A stretch of 64,000 nt of DNA from Chaenocephalus aceratus (Eukaryota; Chordata; Actinopteri; Perciformes; Channichthyidae), in assembly GCA_023974075.1 (NCBI GenBank), contig CM043803.1, positions 5,386,830 to 5,450,829 of the forward strand, in the 5' to 3' direction. The translations under genes and the position numbers were made by a program. The notes below the pieces were generated by a model. The model was not told the origin of the DNA and ran no database searches. It was given only the letters and a program-made list of their open reading frames with translations. Shown in pieces: positions 10,956 to 21,946 of this stretch (the stretch's first letter is position 1; each line of letters starts with the position of its first letter).

Positions 10956-11184
10956 AAAAATATCTGAACCAAATATGAAAAAACGACGATGTATTCTGTG
11001 TAGAGAAATATCCAAAATAAAAGCCATATTCATGAACACTTTAGAGAAACATTATGGAATACATGCCAAATATATAACTCCTATGGGAGAATGTATCTCT
11101 TGCAGAAGGCCACTTTTCACTGAAGGGTGTGTTAAAACTCTGAGGTGCTGGCATCTAACACCCATCAGAGTTATACAAAGCAAT

Positions 11185-11257
11185 CACCCCAGATGGGACT
11201 CGAACCCACAATCCCTGGCTTAGGAGGCCAGTGCCTTGTCCATTAGGCCACTGGGGC
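11185..11257 (-). tRNA. tRNA-Arg(CCU), consensus copy
   Basis: Full consensus; C spacer with many small deletions, giving a 300 bp unit. Confidence 0.93.
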
Positions 11258-11484
11258 AAAAATATCTGAACCAAATATGAGAAAAAACGACGATGTATTC
11301 TGTGTAGAAAATATCAAAATAAAACATATTCATGAAACTTTAGGAGAACAGTAAATAATTCATGCCAATATGAATCCTATGGGAGAATGTATCCTCTTGC
11401 AAGGTCACTTTCATGAAGGGTGTGCTTTAAAACCTCTGAGTAGCTGGCACTTTCTAAACCCTCATCAGAGTTATACAAAGCAAT

Positions 11485-11557
11485 CACCCCAGATGGGACT
11501 CGAACCCACAATCCCTGGCTTAGGAGGCCAGTGCCTTGTCCATTAGGCCACTGGGGC
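11485..11557 (-). tRNA. tRNA-Arg(CCU), consensus copy
   Basis: Full consensus; A spacer. Confidence 0.93.
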
Positions 11558-11795
11558 AAAAAATTTGCACCAAATATGAAAAAACGACGATGTATTCTGT
11601 GTAGAAAATATCAAAATAAAACTACATATGTCAAAAGTCTAGGAGAAATATCATGGTAAAAAAACCTGCAATACCATAGACATGCCTATGGGAGAACGTG
11701 TCATCTTGCAGAAGGTCACTTTCATGAGGGTGTGAGTTCAAACTACTGACAAGGTGAAATGCAGGTAACCCTTCATCAGAGTTATACAAAGCAAT

Positions 11796-11867
11796 CACCC
11801 CAGATGGGACTCGAACCCACAATCCCTGGCTTAGGAGGCCAGTGCCTTATCCATTAGGCCACTGGGC
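11796..11867 (-). tRNA. tRNA-Arg(CCU), 5' acceptor deletion
   Basis: One base missing in the 5' acceptor strand (ACTGGGC for ACTGGGGC); GGATAAGG allele, B spacer. Confidence 0.8.
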
Positions 11868-12119
11868 AAAAACATTTGCACCAAATAGGAAAAAAAACTA
11901 CGATGTATTCTGTGTAGAGAAATATCCAAAATAAAAAGCTACAATCCTGAAAGGTTTAGATTTAGAAGAAACATCATGGTAAAAACCCTGAAATACCATA
12001 GACATGCCTATGGGAGAACGTGTCATCTTTTAGAAGGCCACTTTTCATGAAGGGGGTGAGTTCAAACTACTGACAAGGTGAAACGCATGTAACCCTTCAT
12101 CAGAGTTATACAAAGCAAT

Positions 12120-12192
12120 CACCCCAGATGGGACTCGAACCCACAATCCCTGGCTTAGGAGGCCAGTGCCTTGTCCATTAGGCCACTGGGGC
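12120..12192 (-). tRNA. tRNA-Arg(CCU), consensus copy, last before the break
   Basis: Full consensus. Its upstream C spacer runs only to 12352, where unrelated sequence begins. Confidence 0.93.
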
Positions 12193-12352
12193 AAAATATC
12201 TGAACCAAATATGAGAAAAAACGACGATGTATTCTTTATAGAGAAATATCCAAAATAAAAGCCATATTCATGAACACTTTCGGAGAAACATTATGGAATA
12301 ATTCATGCCAAATATAGTAATCCTATGGGAGAATGTATCCTCTTGCACAACA

Positions 12353-14483
12353 GGCTAGCTATGCAGGCTATTGCTACAGTGGAGTCACCCGCTTTCAGGG
12401 AGCTAGTTAGCATGATAGCATGTCCGGGCGGCACACGGCATATGAAACGGAACACTTTTTCCAACTACCTGGAGAAAGAATATACAAAAATGTAAAGCCA
12501 GCTAATATCGATGCTATCTAGATTGCATATAATGCATGTCAAGTTGATCAACAGATTGTATTATTCTCCAATGCAATAACAGTACTGAAATGAAGGCTAT
12601 AAGGGCATTAATATAATGGGAGCCCTTTTTTAAGTAACTAAAACGTTACTTTTCACAGTAACGCATTACTTTTTGGTGTAAGTAATCAGTAAAGTAACTG
12701 AGTTACTTTTGAAATGAAGTAACTAGTAATGGTAACTAGTTTTCAGTAACTAGCACAACACTGCCTCTCTGTGGCCCCCTCTCCCCTTAGTTCAATGTAC
12801 ACACAGTTTCACATACTTTTGTTATAGTTGACTAATACAAACAATATATGTACTACTTTAATATCAATAATAACGAGCAAAACATTACCTCTGCTCTCAA
12901 GCAGTAAAATAGTAGAATATCAGCCTCTATAGAGAACGCACACTCATTTTTCCTTAGGATGTGTCACGCACCCTCATTTTCCCTTAGGTTGTGTCACGCA
13001 CACTCATTTTCCTTCTTTTACCATTTAAGGTAACACAGACACATTGGGTGTCCTGCACGAACCCTACATAACATATACAGAGAACGCACACTCATTTCAG
13101 AGATCTGAGCTATCTTCAAATAAGGGCATTCTCCTGCTCACATCTTACTCTAAATAATAGTTTTACTCCTCATATTTCCAACTCCCTATTATTATTGATA
13201 GAAAGTAATTAAACACACACATATATTTTAGACATGTATTGTTCTAGCTACTTGGCATTCTGTGTTTAGAGAAGAATGTATCCTCTCCCCACATCTTTAG
13301 TCTCCTGTCATGCCAACCTGCTCCTTATTTCACATAAGTAATTTAAACACATTTAAGCCAACTACTGCACAATGTTGTGGAAATGTAGTACTCACAACAT
13401 GAAATAATGAAACAGAAAGAAATCAATAAAAACACAAGCACCAGTATAATTGAGCAGTTATTATACAGACCATGGCTTACTGCAACACACACACCCTTCT
13501 GTCTGCTGCCTATAGCATATGTCTAAGGGTATTTCCTCTCTGTCCCCTTCTCCTGACAGGGAAGTTTTCACTTCTCATCTCTCCAGCTTCTTGTTCATAT
13601 AAACTGCTACTATTAAATATAAAGTAATAGTACACACATGAATATATAAAAAACACACTTCTTATATATCAGGGGACATTAAAATGAATATACCAAAAAT
13701 TACACTGTATTAAACTTTCCTGCTATAATATGTTAATTAATTCCTCTTCATGATCGTGTTGCTTTTAATCACACGAAGCCAGATTAAATTAAATAACGAC
13801 TTCTCCAACCTTATGCTTTTTCTCCAGAGTGCCGTGGTTCATTGTTTATTAATGTGTTTCTGCGGCATTTACCGCCGCTGCAGTGTTGGCTGCTCTTCCA
13901 CAGGAGTTTATTCTCCCGTTAGCTCCCGGTTAGCTCACTGCAGCGGCCGCTCTAAAGTATTCACTGTCCGACTCACACAAGCAGCTGATACATATCCCCA
14001 GTTCCCCTTAAGTGAATGTGTGTCAGTCTGAATTGACGCTGTTTGGCATCACAACGCTGTTATGAAAGTTTCTCTGGTATAAAATGGGTGATGTTAGCAT
14101 AGCAACCGAAGCTAAACTGACAACTTGGTTATTGCTATCCTATTGTGGCATAAACCGTTTTTCTACAGGCACATTTTACCGCCGTATTTTATTATGATTC
14201 TACTTGTGATAGTCGGACACGACAACCTGTGCAGCCCATGTATTGATTCCATCCGATAGCTGCTATAATACAAAACAAAACGTCTGCCTCTCTCCACAAT
14301 GATCAATAACAGAGAACGGATGGTCAAAGTAACGGACCGTCCACACAGCGGCGTGCGTTGACGCTTGGCGGTGGGCGTGTCTGAAGCTTGGGGAGTCAAC
14401 GTGACCAACAACCAATCACATGAATCTCCCGCCCCCGACATAGCAAAAAAGGAAAAGCCCGGTTCTTCTCCACTATTGCCAAA
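12353..14483. other. AT-rich non-coding segment between array and Harbinger exon 1
   Basis: No gene is seen. It holds a hAT-like terminal fragment (separate entry) and a 30 bp direct repeat in 2.6 copies at 12937-13015 (CGCACACTCATTTTTCCTTA is the first part of the unit). Just before the transposase start are a CCAAT box near 14412 and a GC-rich box near 14430, a plausible promoter for the transposase. Confidence 0.6.
12610..12763 (-). mobile_element. hAT-like terminal fragment
   Basis: On the minus strand the end reads CAGTGTTGTGCTAGTTACTG, followed by repeated AGTTACTTTT / AACTAGTTAC motifs. This resembles the CAGTGTTG-type termini of fish hAT transposons. Only one end is recognised; no transposase and no clear target duplication. 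Confidence 0.45.
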
Positions 14484-14806
14484 ATGGATGCCGGTTTTTG
14501 TAGCAAGGGTAGCACGGGCAAGTGTAGTAGCAAGGTGGCTTTAGTGTATGCAATGTCTCGCAGGAGGCCATGTAGTGTGCGTCGCTGTTGGGTACATCCG
14601 ATACTCAGAAAACGTCTGCAACGGGGGGAATACCACGTTCTGGTCCAAGAGCTCCGCCTGGATGATGTACTGTTTCAGCAGTACTTCAGGATGAGCAAAG
14701 ACGTGTTTGACGAGTTGCTCGGAAAAGTGGGTCCACTGATTTCAAAGGCAGACACCCATATGCGTTTGTCAATCGGACCCGCCGAGCAACTGGCCATCTG
14801 CCTACG
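14484..14806 (+). CDS. PIF/Harbinger transposase, exon 1 (HARBI1-like)
   Basis: Encodes about 107 residues of N-terminal region rich in RR/VRR with an FDELL helix (FRMSKDVFDELL), typical of the segment before the DDE domain in HARBI1-like nucleases. Reading ends at a GT donor (CTACG|GTACGT) that joins in phase to exon 2, giving [10 protein letters not shown] across the junction. The start Met is the first in frame and follows a CCAAT/GC-rich stretch. HARBI1-type proteins excise and integrate Harbinger DNA together with a second element-encoded DNA-binding protein. Spliced product 370 aa, normal for the family. Confidence 0.85.
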
Positions 14807-16159
14807 GTACGTTTTGTGTATTTCTACTTCTGTAACCTGACTCTGTATATACAGATGTAGCGCTTCGTTTCAGACGCCTACTCGGGCGGGTCCGTGATCT
14901 GCACGGGGTGGGCCCCTGCTGAAAAGGAAAACCCCCCCCGCAGGACTTGAAACGCCCCTTGATAAATACATTTAATTATAATGAAACCAGCAGCAATGGA
15001 TCATGGATCCACCAGGGGGAGCCGTGAAAAGCTGCCACACTGGAACTCATGTGAAATAAACAGCTGATCTACAGGGATCTGATATAGCGGATATTTGTTA
15101 AGATCCATATATGTCACGGATAGGATCATATTCTGTGCTAAGTAAGAGACATGTAATCATTTACTAAACATCACCATGTTTTTATTTAACAAAATAATGT
15201 TTAATTCACGTTGGCGTAAGTACAAAACCATCGCTATGTTTTTTAGATCAGGAAATGCATCCAGGGTCAAACAAACGATGTTCGATCGTGATCCTCGCGA
15301 TCATTTAATGTATCATATGTTCGCGAGTTGAAATGAATGCACTCAATTTAATCCATGTGAGTTTTACAACAACGACAATAATCGCTTTGTTTTTATATCA
15401 CATCCGACGGAGGAAAATGCAGCAGCTCTCTACCGATCATCCTAATCCCACGGGCAAACAATAATATGTACAGTGCTAATAGTTTACTGTACTATTAGTG
15501 TCTAATATTACTGCTATAATAATCACACATTGAGTTGTTGAAATCAGACCTTCTTTTTTTTTAAACGCTCTGAATGAAACGGCAGCTCTCAGGTGATCAG
15601 CTGTGTGTTTACACAATAACATATGCATAGTAATTTAATACCTTCCAACACACATTGTAAGAACAGTTCTGTTTCATGAGTGTTGAGAGCCGTATCCAAA
15701 TCTACTAATTTTGCCCTCAGTGCACCAGATTGATGCATTTAACTTCAATTTAAATAAAAACATCTTTCTGTTGTAACAACAATAACATTATAAATAGTAA
15801 CATAGCATGGTATTGCACATTTACTGTAGCTTTGAGTGTTACTGGCCTGAGATTTTTTTATTACATGAATGAAGGTGACTGAGGCTTTTTAATATAGACC
15901 TTTCAGTGTCCCACATTTTGCACAGAACTGTCCCACATTAAGAAAACAGATTGTCTGAGACAACTTGGCACTAAGAGTACTAATATGTCTACCATTTCTT
16001 TTATGAGTTTAATATCTGCATGTTCTCTTTTGTTTGATTAGGACACATCCTGGGGATTTCAGAATGTTACTGGATTTTGATTTATTGTATCGGCTTCATG
16101 TCGCAATATATTCCCGAAGTCTGAAATGCAAAAATGTTCCACATTAGGGCAATTCACCC

Positions 16160-16790
16160 TACATTTAATCATTTTGTTTATTTTTAACGAAATAAATGTG
16201 GTTTAATCCATCATGAAATTAATGTAGGCTATTTACTTAGTACATATCTGACATTAACGATTAACACACTGTTCATACTGCTCACAGGCTGATATCTAGT
16301 GTATTCAATACCCCTCACTGTTTATGCATCATTCAATTCATTATATATTTTATTCTGTAGATTGTGAACATTACTTTTCACTTTACTGCTTGTTGCTCCT
16401 GGTTAGAAGCTAAACTGCATTTCGTTGTCTCAGTACCTGTAATCTGTGCAATAACAATAAAGTTTAATCTAATCTTGAGCAGGAACTAATGTAGGCTATT
16501 TACTTAGTAGGCCTACATATCTGACATGAACGATTAAACACGTTTGTGCATTCTTTATGAATGCAACCGAGTCATTTCGTTTATTTTTAACGAAATAAAT
16601 GTGATTTAATCCACATAATTTACTGTGTTAATTGTTTACTTAGTATTGTTTAACTTGAATGTTCTTCACTTTTTAAATGCCTCTGTGATGTGCTGCTACT
16701 ACCATTTCCCCCTCGGGGACTAATAAACGAATACTATGACATTAACGATTAAACACATTTGTGCATTCTTTATGAATGCAACCGAGTCAA
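16160..16790. repeat. Dispersed direct repeat, three partial copies
   Basis: Blocks sharing TTTATTTTTAACGAAATAAA plus GTGATTTAATCC (16175-16215, 16575-16615), TAATGTAGGCTATTTACTTA (16220, 16487) and GTGCATTCTTTATGAATGCA (16545, 16760). No terminal repeats or ORF; probably remnants of one element. Confidence 0.6.
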
Positions 16791-17202
16791 GCCGACTCTA
16801 ATAATGAATACTATATATTGAAACGTCTATTGAATGGCCTTTGTATGTATACAGTACAGTATAGCCCAACCATTTACACCTTCCTTTTTTCCCGTCAAGA
16901 GTTTGAATTGGAGAAAGGTAATCGGTGGTGCTTTTATAGCCTATTGCATAATAACTGTGTGATTTATATTGCTTTTCAAATGCATATGCCACCCATTTAC
17001 ACGGCTCTTCCCGTCAAGAATATGAATAGAACTTAGTTAGATCACTTACATTTCTGCGAATGAATTTTTAATCACACACGTCTCCCCATCCCGAAAATAA
17101 TAAATAAAATAAAAAGAGGAAATTTTCAAATTTTCAAGTTCAGTTTTCACCATTTTATTTAAAATAACTGACATACAGTAACAGACACATGCTGTAGGCC
17201 TA

Positions 17203-17519
17203 TCTGCTGCGGAAACCAGGACAAGCGATTTCGGGATCTGTTTTTCTGGGGCTCCTCAGTCTCTCGTTTACCCGGCTCCTGATCTTATGCCACTGGTCAA
17301 TGTTCAGATTTGGGAACCGATTGGAAACATAAGACTCAATCTGTTGCTTCACATTGAGGGGAAGAGGCATTTTCCCATTGGTCCCAGTCCAGTTGGTTAT
17401 TTTCACCATTCTCCTATATGTTACAAATGGCGTTATGGCCATGAACATATTAGCAGCATAGATCTCAGGGCGATGCTGTCCCTTAAAAAAGCTGTCCTGG
17501 TAAAAACTTTCCTCTCGTT
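17203..17519 (-). pseudogene. BEN-domain-like C-terminal fragment
   Basis: In the frame ending at the stop at 17200 the translation has the C-terminal half of a BEN-like fold: YAANMFMAITPF, then VTYRRMVKITNWTG, then LNVKQQIESYVSNRFP, W, and VNERLRSPRK. The pattern I/Y, V, RFP, W, IN, R matches the end of BEN domains as I know them, which bind DNA. The right boundary is a plausible acceptor (TTTCCTCAG) at 17520. I found no convincing upstream exon. It may be the accessory gene of an element or a host-derived fragment. Confidence 0.4.
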
Positions 17520-18538
17520 CTGAGGAAACAGCCCTGGTGGGTTCATACCGTTCTCCAGCCCCAACCCCCCCATGTGTCCTATGTATGTTGGGGACCCTTT
17601 GTTTAAAACTAATTGGCCATCGGAATGTGTGGAGTCACATTCCACAGCTCTCCCCCCTCCTGTGATCCCCCGCACACAGAGAGAGAGGGAGAAAAACTAA
17701 ATATACATGACATACTTTGATTTAGTAGATTTCGCATGAGAGCAAAATGAGAATATATGTGTGTAAGAGTGAAAATATACTGCATTTTGAATGTCCGATA
17801 GTCCACCATTTCCACCGGAAATATCAAACATTTAATAAAAAGTGAAAAACAATGAACAAGACTTAACGTATTATATTTATTTTGTTTGGATGTAGGTGAT
17901 CTTCTACTATATGAACATTTTGGACCCAAAATCACAACAAAAACGTAAAAACAGATTTTGAAAATGATTTTATTTTTCACAACACAAACATACACAACGA
18001 AACCATTTAAAAGCTGGAAATATATACATGGGATGTGACTATGATAATGTGAAATTTTGATTGAGGTAGCATGGGATTTCATTCTGATAAGGCAAAAGTG
18101 TTATTATAAATATAATACAAATATATATATATATATACACATTATGTACAAAAATCTGTTTTTCTGTCTTTATCTGTGCCACGCTTCAAAGCGGTTTCTG
18201 TCAACTACGACACAGAGGGCAACATCACAGATTCCCCCTCCTCCATGTCAAAAAAACAAGCTTAAGCTTGACTCACGTTCAGAGTTCTCTTCATCATAGT
18301 TGAGTCTTCAAAACTCTAAATATATCTAACTATATCTACATTTTCAATGTTTGTTTGTCACTTTACTTCAATCGCAGTCTCCCGCAGCCTCTCTTCGTCT
18401 CCCGCAGCCTGTCTTCGTATATCTTCGTCTCTCTCCATTTCCCGCCGTCTCTCTTCGGTTCCCGCCGTCCCTCTTCGTCTCTTTTCGTCTCGTTTCGTAT
18501 CACTCCGTTTACCCGATTACCTCACCCCTTCCTGGTAA

Positions 18539-18976
18539 ATACATCCTGTTGAGCAGAATCTACAGTTTCAGTATTTTCCGTTTCGTAAAATGATAAAATA
18601 CGGCGAAAATATTAAAATATGTGCTTCCATTATTCATACTTCTGAAATATATCTGTATTAAATTTATATCATCGTATGTCCGTGTTTATTGGGTATTTTT
18701 GCATGAAACAAAGACTGGCATATAGTTTCGAGCCAGTACTTTCGACAGAAATACACATATACATCCTGTTGAGCAGGATCTACAGTTTCCAGTATTTTCC
18801 GTTTCGTAAAATGATCAAATATGGCGAAGATATTCAAATATGTGCTTCCATATTTCATACTTTGAAATGTATTAACTTTATATCACCGTATCTCCGTGTT
18901 TATTGGGTATTTTTGCATGAAACAAAGACTGGGATATAGTTTCAAGCCAGTACTTTACTTTCGACAGAAACACACG
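18539..18976. repeat. 220 bp tandem duplication
   Basis: Copy 1 18539-18758 and copy 2 18759-18976 both run from ATACATCCTGTTGAGCAG to TTTCGACAGAAA.CACAC, with about a dozen differences. Not a recognised element. Confidence 0.85.
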
Positions 18977-19829
18977 GCAATGTTGTCCGGACTGTTGTTT
19001 TTATGCGGCACCGGCTTGAACAGGTCATGTGATCTGATCACGCCGGCGTGACGGTCGACTCCAAAGGGTTAATATTAAATACATATAAGTATTTTTACAA
19101 CTTGTATTTAGAAATACTCTGTTGTAATTATTGATGCATACATGTGTTCATCCATTCAATGTGGCATCTGCTATAATGGGGTTAATGTATGATATTACTT
19201 AATAATACAATACATTATAATATATGATATGATAATTACATTTTAGTTTTATTCATTTCTTATTTCATAGTTTCTCATTATTATTATTTTTTTTATCGCT
19301 CATCTTATTTTTGATTTTATTAATCTGTGTGAATCTGTGCTGTCCTGTTTTTTCACTCTCACCCTGTTGCTGTTTGAACTACTGAATTTCTGATTACTGA
19401 TTAATAAAGGTCCATCTTATCTTATCTTAATGTATAAGTTGATTTACTTCAATCTACTGTACAATATTACAGGAAATATACTGCATAAAGCAAACTATAT
19501 ACTTTATTTGATCTAAAATATTGATGTTTCTACAACACCCATTGTGTATTTTGTGAATGAAGCGCCATCTCATGGTTAAATCCTGTAATTGAACAAATGG
19601 GGAAATTGGGCAACGCCCTCTAGCAATTTGGCAACACCCCCAGCCACTGGCATCCGCTGGGCTTTTGACTGGGACACACCCATTTGAGTCTGATCTGGAG
19701 TGCTACAATCTGTAAAGAGAGAGAATGCATGCCATGGATGAATGATGAATGAAGTCTGTGATTTAGTTCAGATGGATGACATTAATTAAGATAGCTAGGT
19801 AAATACAGTATTGCTCCCCTGTGTAGATG

Positions 19830-19830
<1 letters not shown>

Positions 19831-19895
<65 letters not shown>

Positions 19896-20087
19896 TCTGT
19901 GTGGGGTCTGTGTGTGTGTGTCTCTGTGGTCTGTGTGTGTTGGGGGTGGTCTGGGGGGGTCTGCGTGTGTGTGTGTGTGTGTGTGTGGTGTGTGTGTGTG
20001 TGTGTGTCTGTGGTCTGTGTGGGGTCTGTGTGTGTGTGTCTCTGTGGTCTGTGTGTGTTGGGGGGTGGTCTGGGGGGGTCTGTGTGT

Positions 20088-20119
<32 letters not shown>

Positions 20120-20187
20120 TGTGGTCTGTGTGGGGTCTGTGTGTGTCTCTCTGTGGTCTGTGTGTGTTGGGGGGTGGTCTGGGGGTT

Positions 20188-20230
<43 letters not shown>

Positions 20231-20445
20231 TGGGGTCTGGGGTCTGTGTGTGTGTCTGTGTGTGTGTCTGTGTGTGTGTCTGTGGTCTGTGTGTGTTGGG
20301 GGGTGGTCTGGGGGGGTCTGTGTGTGTCTGTGTGTGTGTCTGTGGTCTGTGTGTGTTGGGGGGTGGTCTGGGGGGGTCTGTGTGTGTGGGGGGTGTGTCT
20401 CTGTGGTCTGTGTGTGTGGGGGGGTCTTTGTGTCTGTGGTCTGTG

Positions 20446-20494
<49 letters not shown>

Positions 20495-20541
20495 TGTGTG
20501 TGTGTGTGTGGGGGGGGGGGGGGGTCTGTGTGTGTGGGGAC
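19831..20541. repeat. GT-rich minisatellite
   Basis: About 700 bp of (GT)n broken by recurring GGTCTGTGTGTGTTGGGGGG and GGTCTGTGTGGGGTCTGTG blocks; at least five higher-order copies. It lies just 5' of the transposase exon 2 acceptor. Open frames through it encode only Cys-Val / His-Thr runs and are not genes. Confidence 0.9.
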
Positions 20542-20581
20542 ATATACTTTGTTTTAATCATGTATATTATTTTTTTCTCAG

Positions 20582-21371
20582 GTACCTGGCAACGGGTGAC
20601 TCATACAGGACCATAGCATTCAGCTATCGGGTCGGGCATGCAACCGTGGCTGTCATTGTCAGGAAGGTTGCGGGTGCCATCTGGACCGCCCTGGTTGAGG
20701 AAACCATGCCGGTACCACAGACCGAGGACTGGAGAGCCATCGCTGCTGGGTTCCAGGAGCGCTGGAACTTTCCGAATTGCGTTGGTGCCATTGATGGGAA
20801 GCACGTGGTGATCCAGGCTCCGGCAAATTATGGGTCCCTGTACTTCAACTACAAGTCCACCCACTCCTTGGTACTGCTGGCTGTCGTGGATGCCCAGTAC
20901 CTCTTCAGGGTAGTGGATGTCGGAGGCTTTGGAAGGAGCAGCGACGGTGGGAGCCTGAGGAATTCTGCATTTGGAGAGAGCCTCAGAAATGGCAGTCTGC
21001 AGCTACCACCTGACACCGTCATCCCAGGAGCAGAGCGGCTCGGCCTTCTTCCCCATGTGTTTGTTGGAGATGAGGCTTTTCCGCTGATGGACAACCTGCT
21101 GCGTCCGTTCCCTGGACGTCACCTCACACGCGAAAAGAGGATGTTCAACTACCGCCTCAGCCGGGCCAGGTTGGTGGTTGAATGTGCGTTTGGCATCCTC
21201 TCATCCCAGTGGAGAATGTTCCGGCGTGTCATCACCACCAGCCCGGAGGTAGCAGAGTTGTGTGTGAAGGCCACCTGTGTGTTGCACAACTTCCTCCGCA
21301 GGAAGACGATAGGAAGGACATCACGCACACCTATCGCAGAGTCCACGGATGAAGCTCCAGCTACTCGGTGA
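20582..21371 (+). CDS. PIF/Harbinger transposase, exon 2 (DDE nuclease domain)
   Basis: 263 residues completing the HARBI1-like nuclease. The first acidic residue is in [10 protein letters not shown], the second in [10 protein letters not shown], the third in VVECAFGIL: the DDE triad is present. The 3' helix has [14 protein letters not shown] and a VLHNFLRR end, both characteristic. The frame is fully open from acceptor to stop, and AATAAA follows at about 21599. The open frame continues upstream through the GT minisatellite, but that part is not coding; the start is set by the CAG acceptor and the phase match to exon 1. Confidence 0.88.
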
Positions 21372-21946
21372 TGCACCGAGGATGGGCTCCAACAATGCCA
21401 CACGCAGATCCATCCAACTGCGGGACACCTTCTGCAGCTATTTCAATGAGGAGGGTGCAGTGCCATGGCAGCATAACGTGGTGTAGGGTCACCATGGCTC
21501 TTTTAAGAGCCTCCAAACCAAAAGCTCTTTTAAGAGCTACCCATAATTTCTTTAAAAAGCAAATATTCCATATGAGCCATTTTAAAAACAAACATTCCTA
21601 ATAAACATGTTTCTTAAATTGATATTATGCATTGCTAACAACCTTTTTCCTTCAGCCCTGTTTTTACTGATAAACCACTCGTGATTTCAACAGGTTTTCA
21701 CATGAACAATTATACAGAAGACAGCACATTATACATCGACATACATGAAGCTTCTGTATCTTCCGTATGTTGTAACTGACAAACGACATGAACAAGTGAA
21801 GACACAGTATAGCCATAACATACTTTAAATAACTTTTATTTATAATAATGTATATGTAATATTGTGAGTGAAGTGTGTGCAGTGATGAGTGTAAAACATG
21901 TAGTGTGGATCAGTATGGCTGTAAATAACAAAAAAAAAGGGATGAA

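Larger units (their letters stand above)
1..12352 (-). repeat. Tandem array of tRNA-Arg(CCU) genes, 39 copies
   Basis: Thirty-nine tRNA-shaped units lie head to tail on the minus strand at a spacing of about 315 bp (range 300-330, one unit of 222). Each unit is a 73 bp tRNA gene plus about 240 bp of spacer. Spacers fall into four classes by the sequence just 5' of the tRNA: A (CAAAGATGAGAAAAAACG), B (CAAATAGGAAAAAAAACTAC), C (CATATTCATGAACACTTTAG) and D (like A with GATGACAAAAAACG). Nineteen copies match the consensus throughout, apart from a two-allele site in the D arm. The array starts before the window and stops abruptly at 12352 inside a C spacer. Confidence 0.95.
14807..20581 (+). other. 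Large intron of the Harbinger transposase
   Basis: A 5.8 kb intron with GTACGT donor and TTTTTTCTCAG acceptor. It holds no forward gene. Contents: a LINE-type 3' tail with an AATAAAGTTTAATCTAATCT end (about 16380-16475); a dispersed duplication at 16190-16790; a minus-strand BEN-like fragment (17203-17519); a CT-rich short repeat of CTCTTCG/CCCGC units (18374-18490); a 220 bp tandem duplication; another AATAAAGG plus ATCTT tail (19400-19437); and a GT-rich minisatellite against the acceptor. Harbinger introns are usually short, so most of this is probably later insertion. Confidence 0.7.

Noticed and set aside
488..11822. Many 60-156 aa frames containing PNGQGTGLLSQ
   Set aside because: They are translations of the tRNA genes and spacers, repeated with the array; no independent coding signal.
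1..12352. CRISPR-like regular repeat pattern
   Set aside because: The repeat is a tRNA gene, spacers are homologous to each other, and the genome is vertebrate.
18057..18593. Ser/Leu/Phe-rich frames near 18350
   Set aside because: They cover a CT-rich short repeat in three frames at once.
19827..20580. Cys-Val-rich N-terminal extension of the transposase frame and His-Thr-rich reverse frame
   Set aside because: Pure microsatellite translation; exon 2 starts at the CAG acceptor at 20581.
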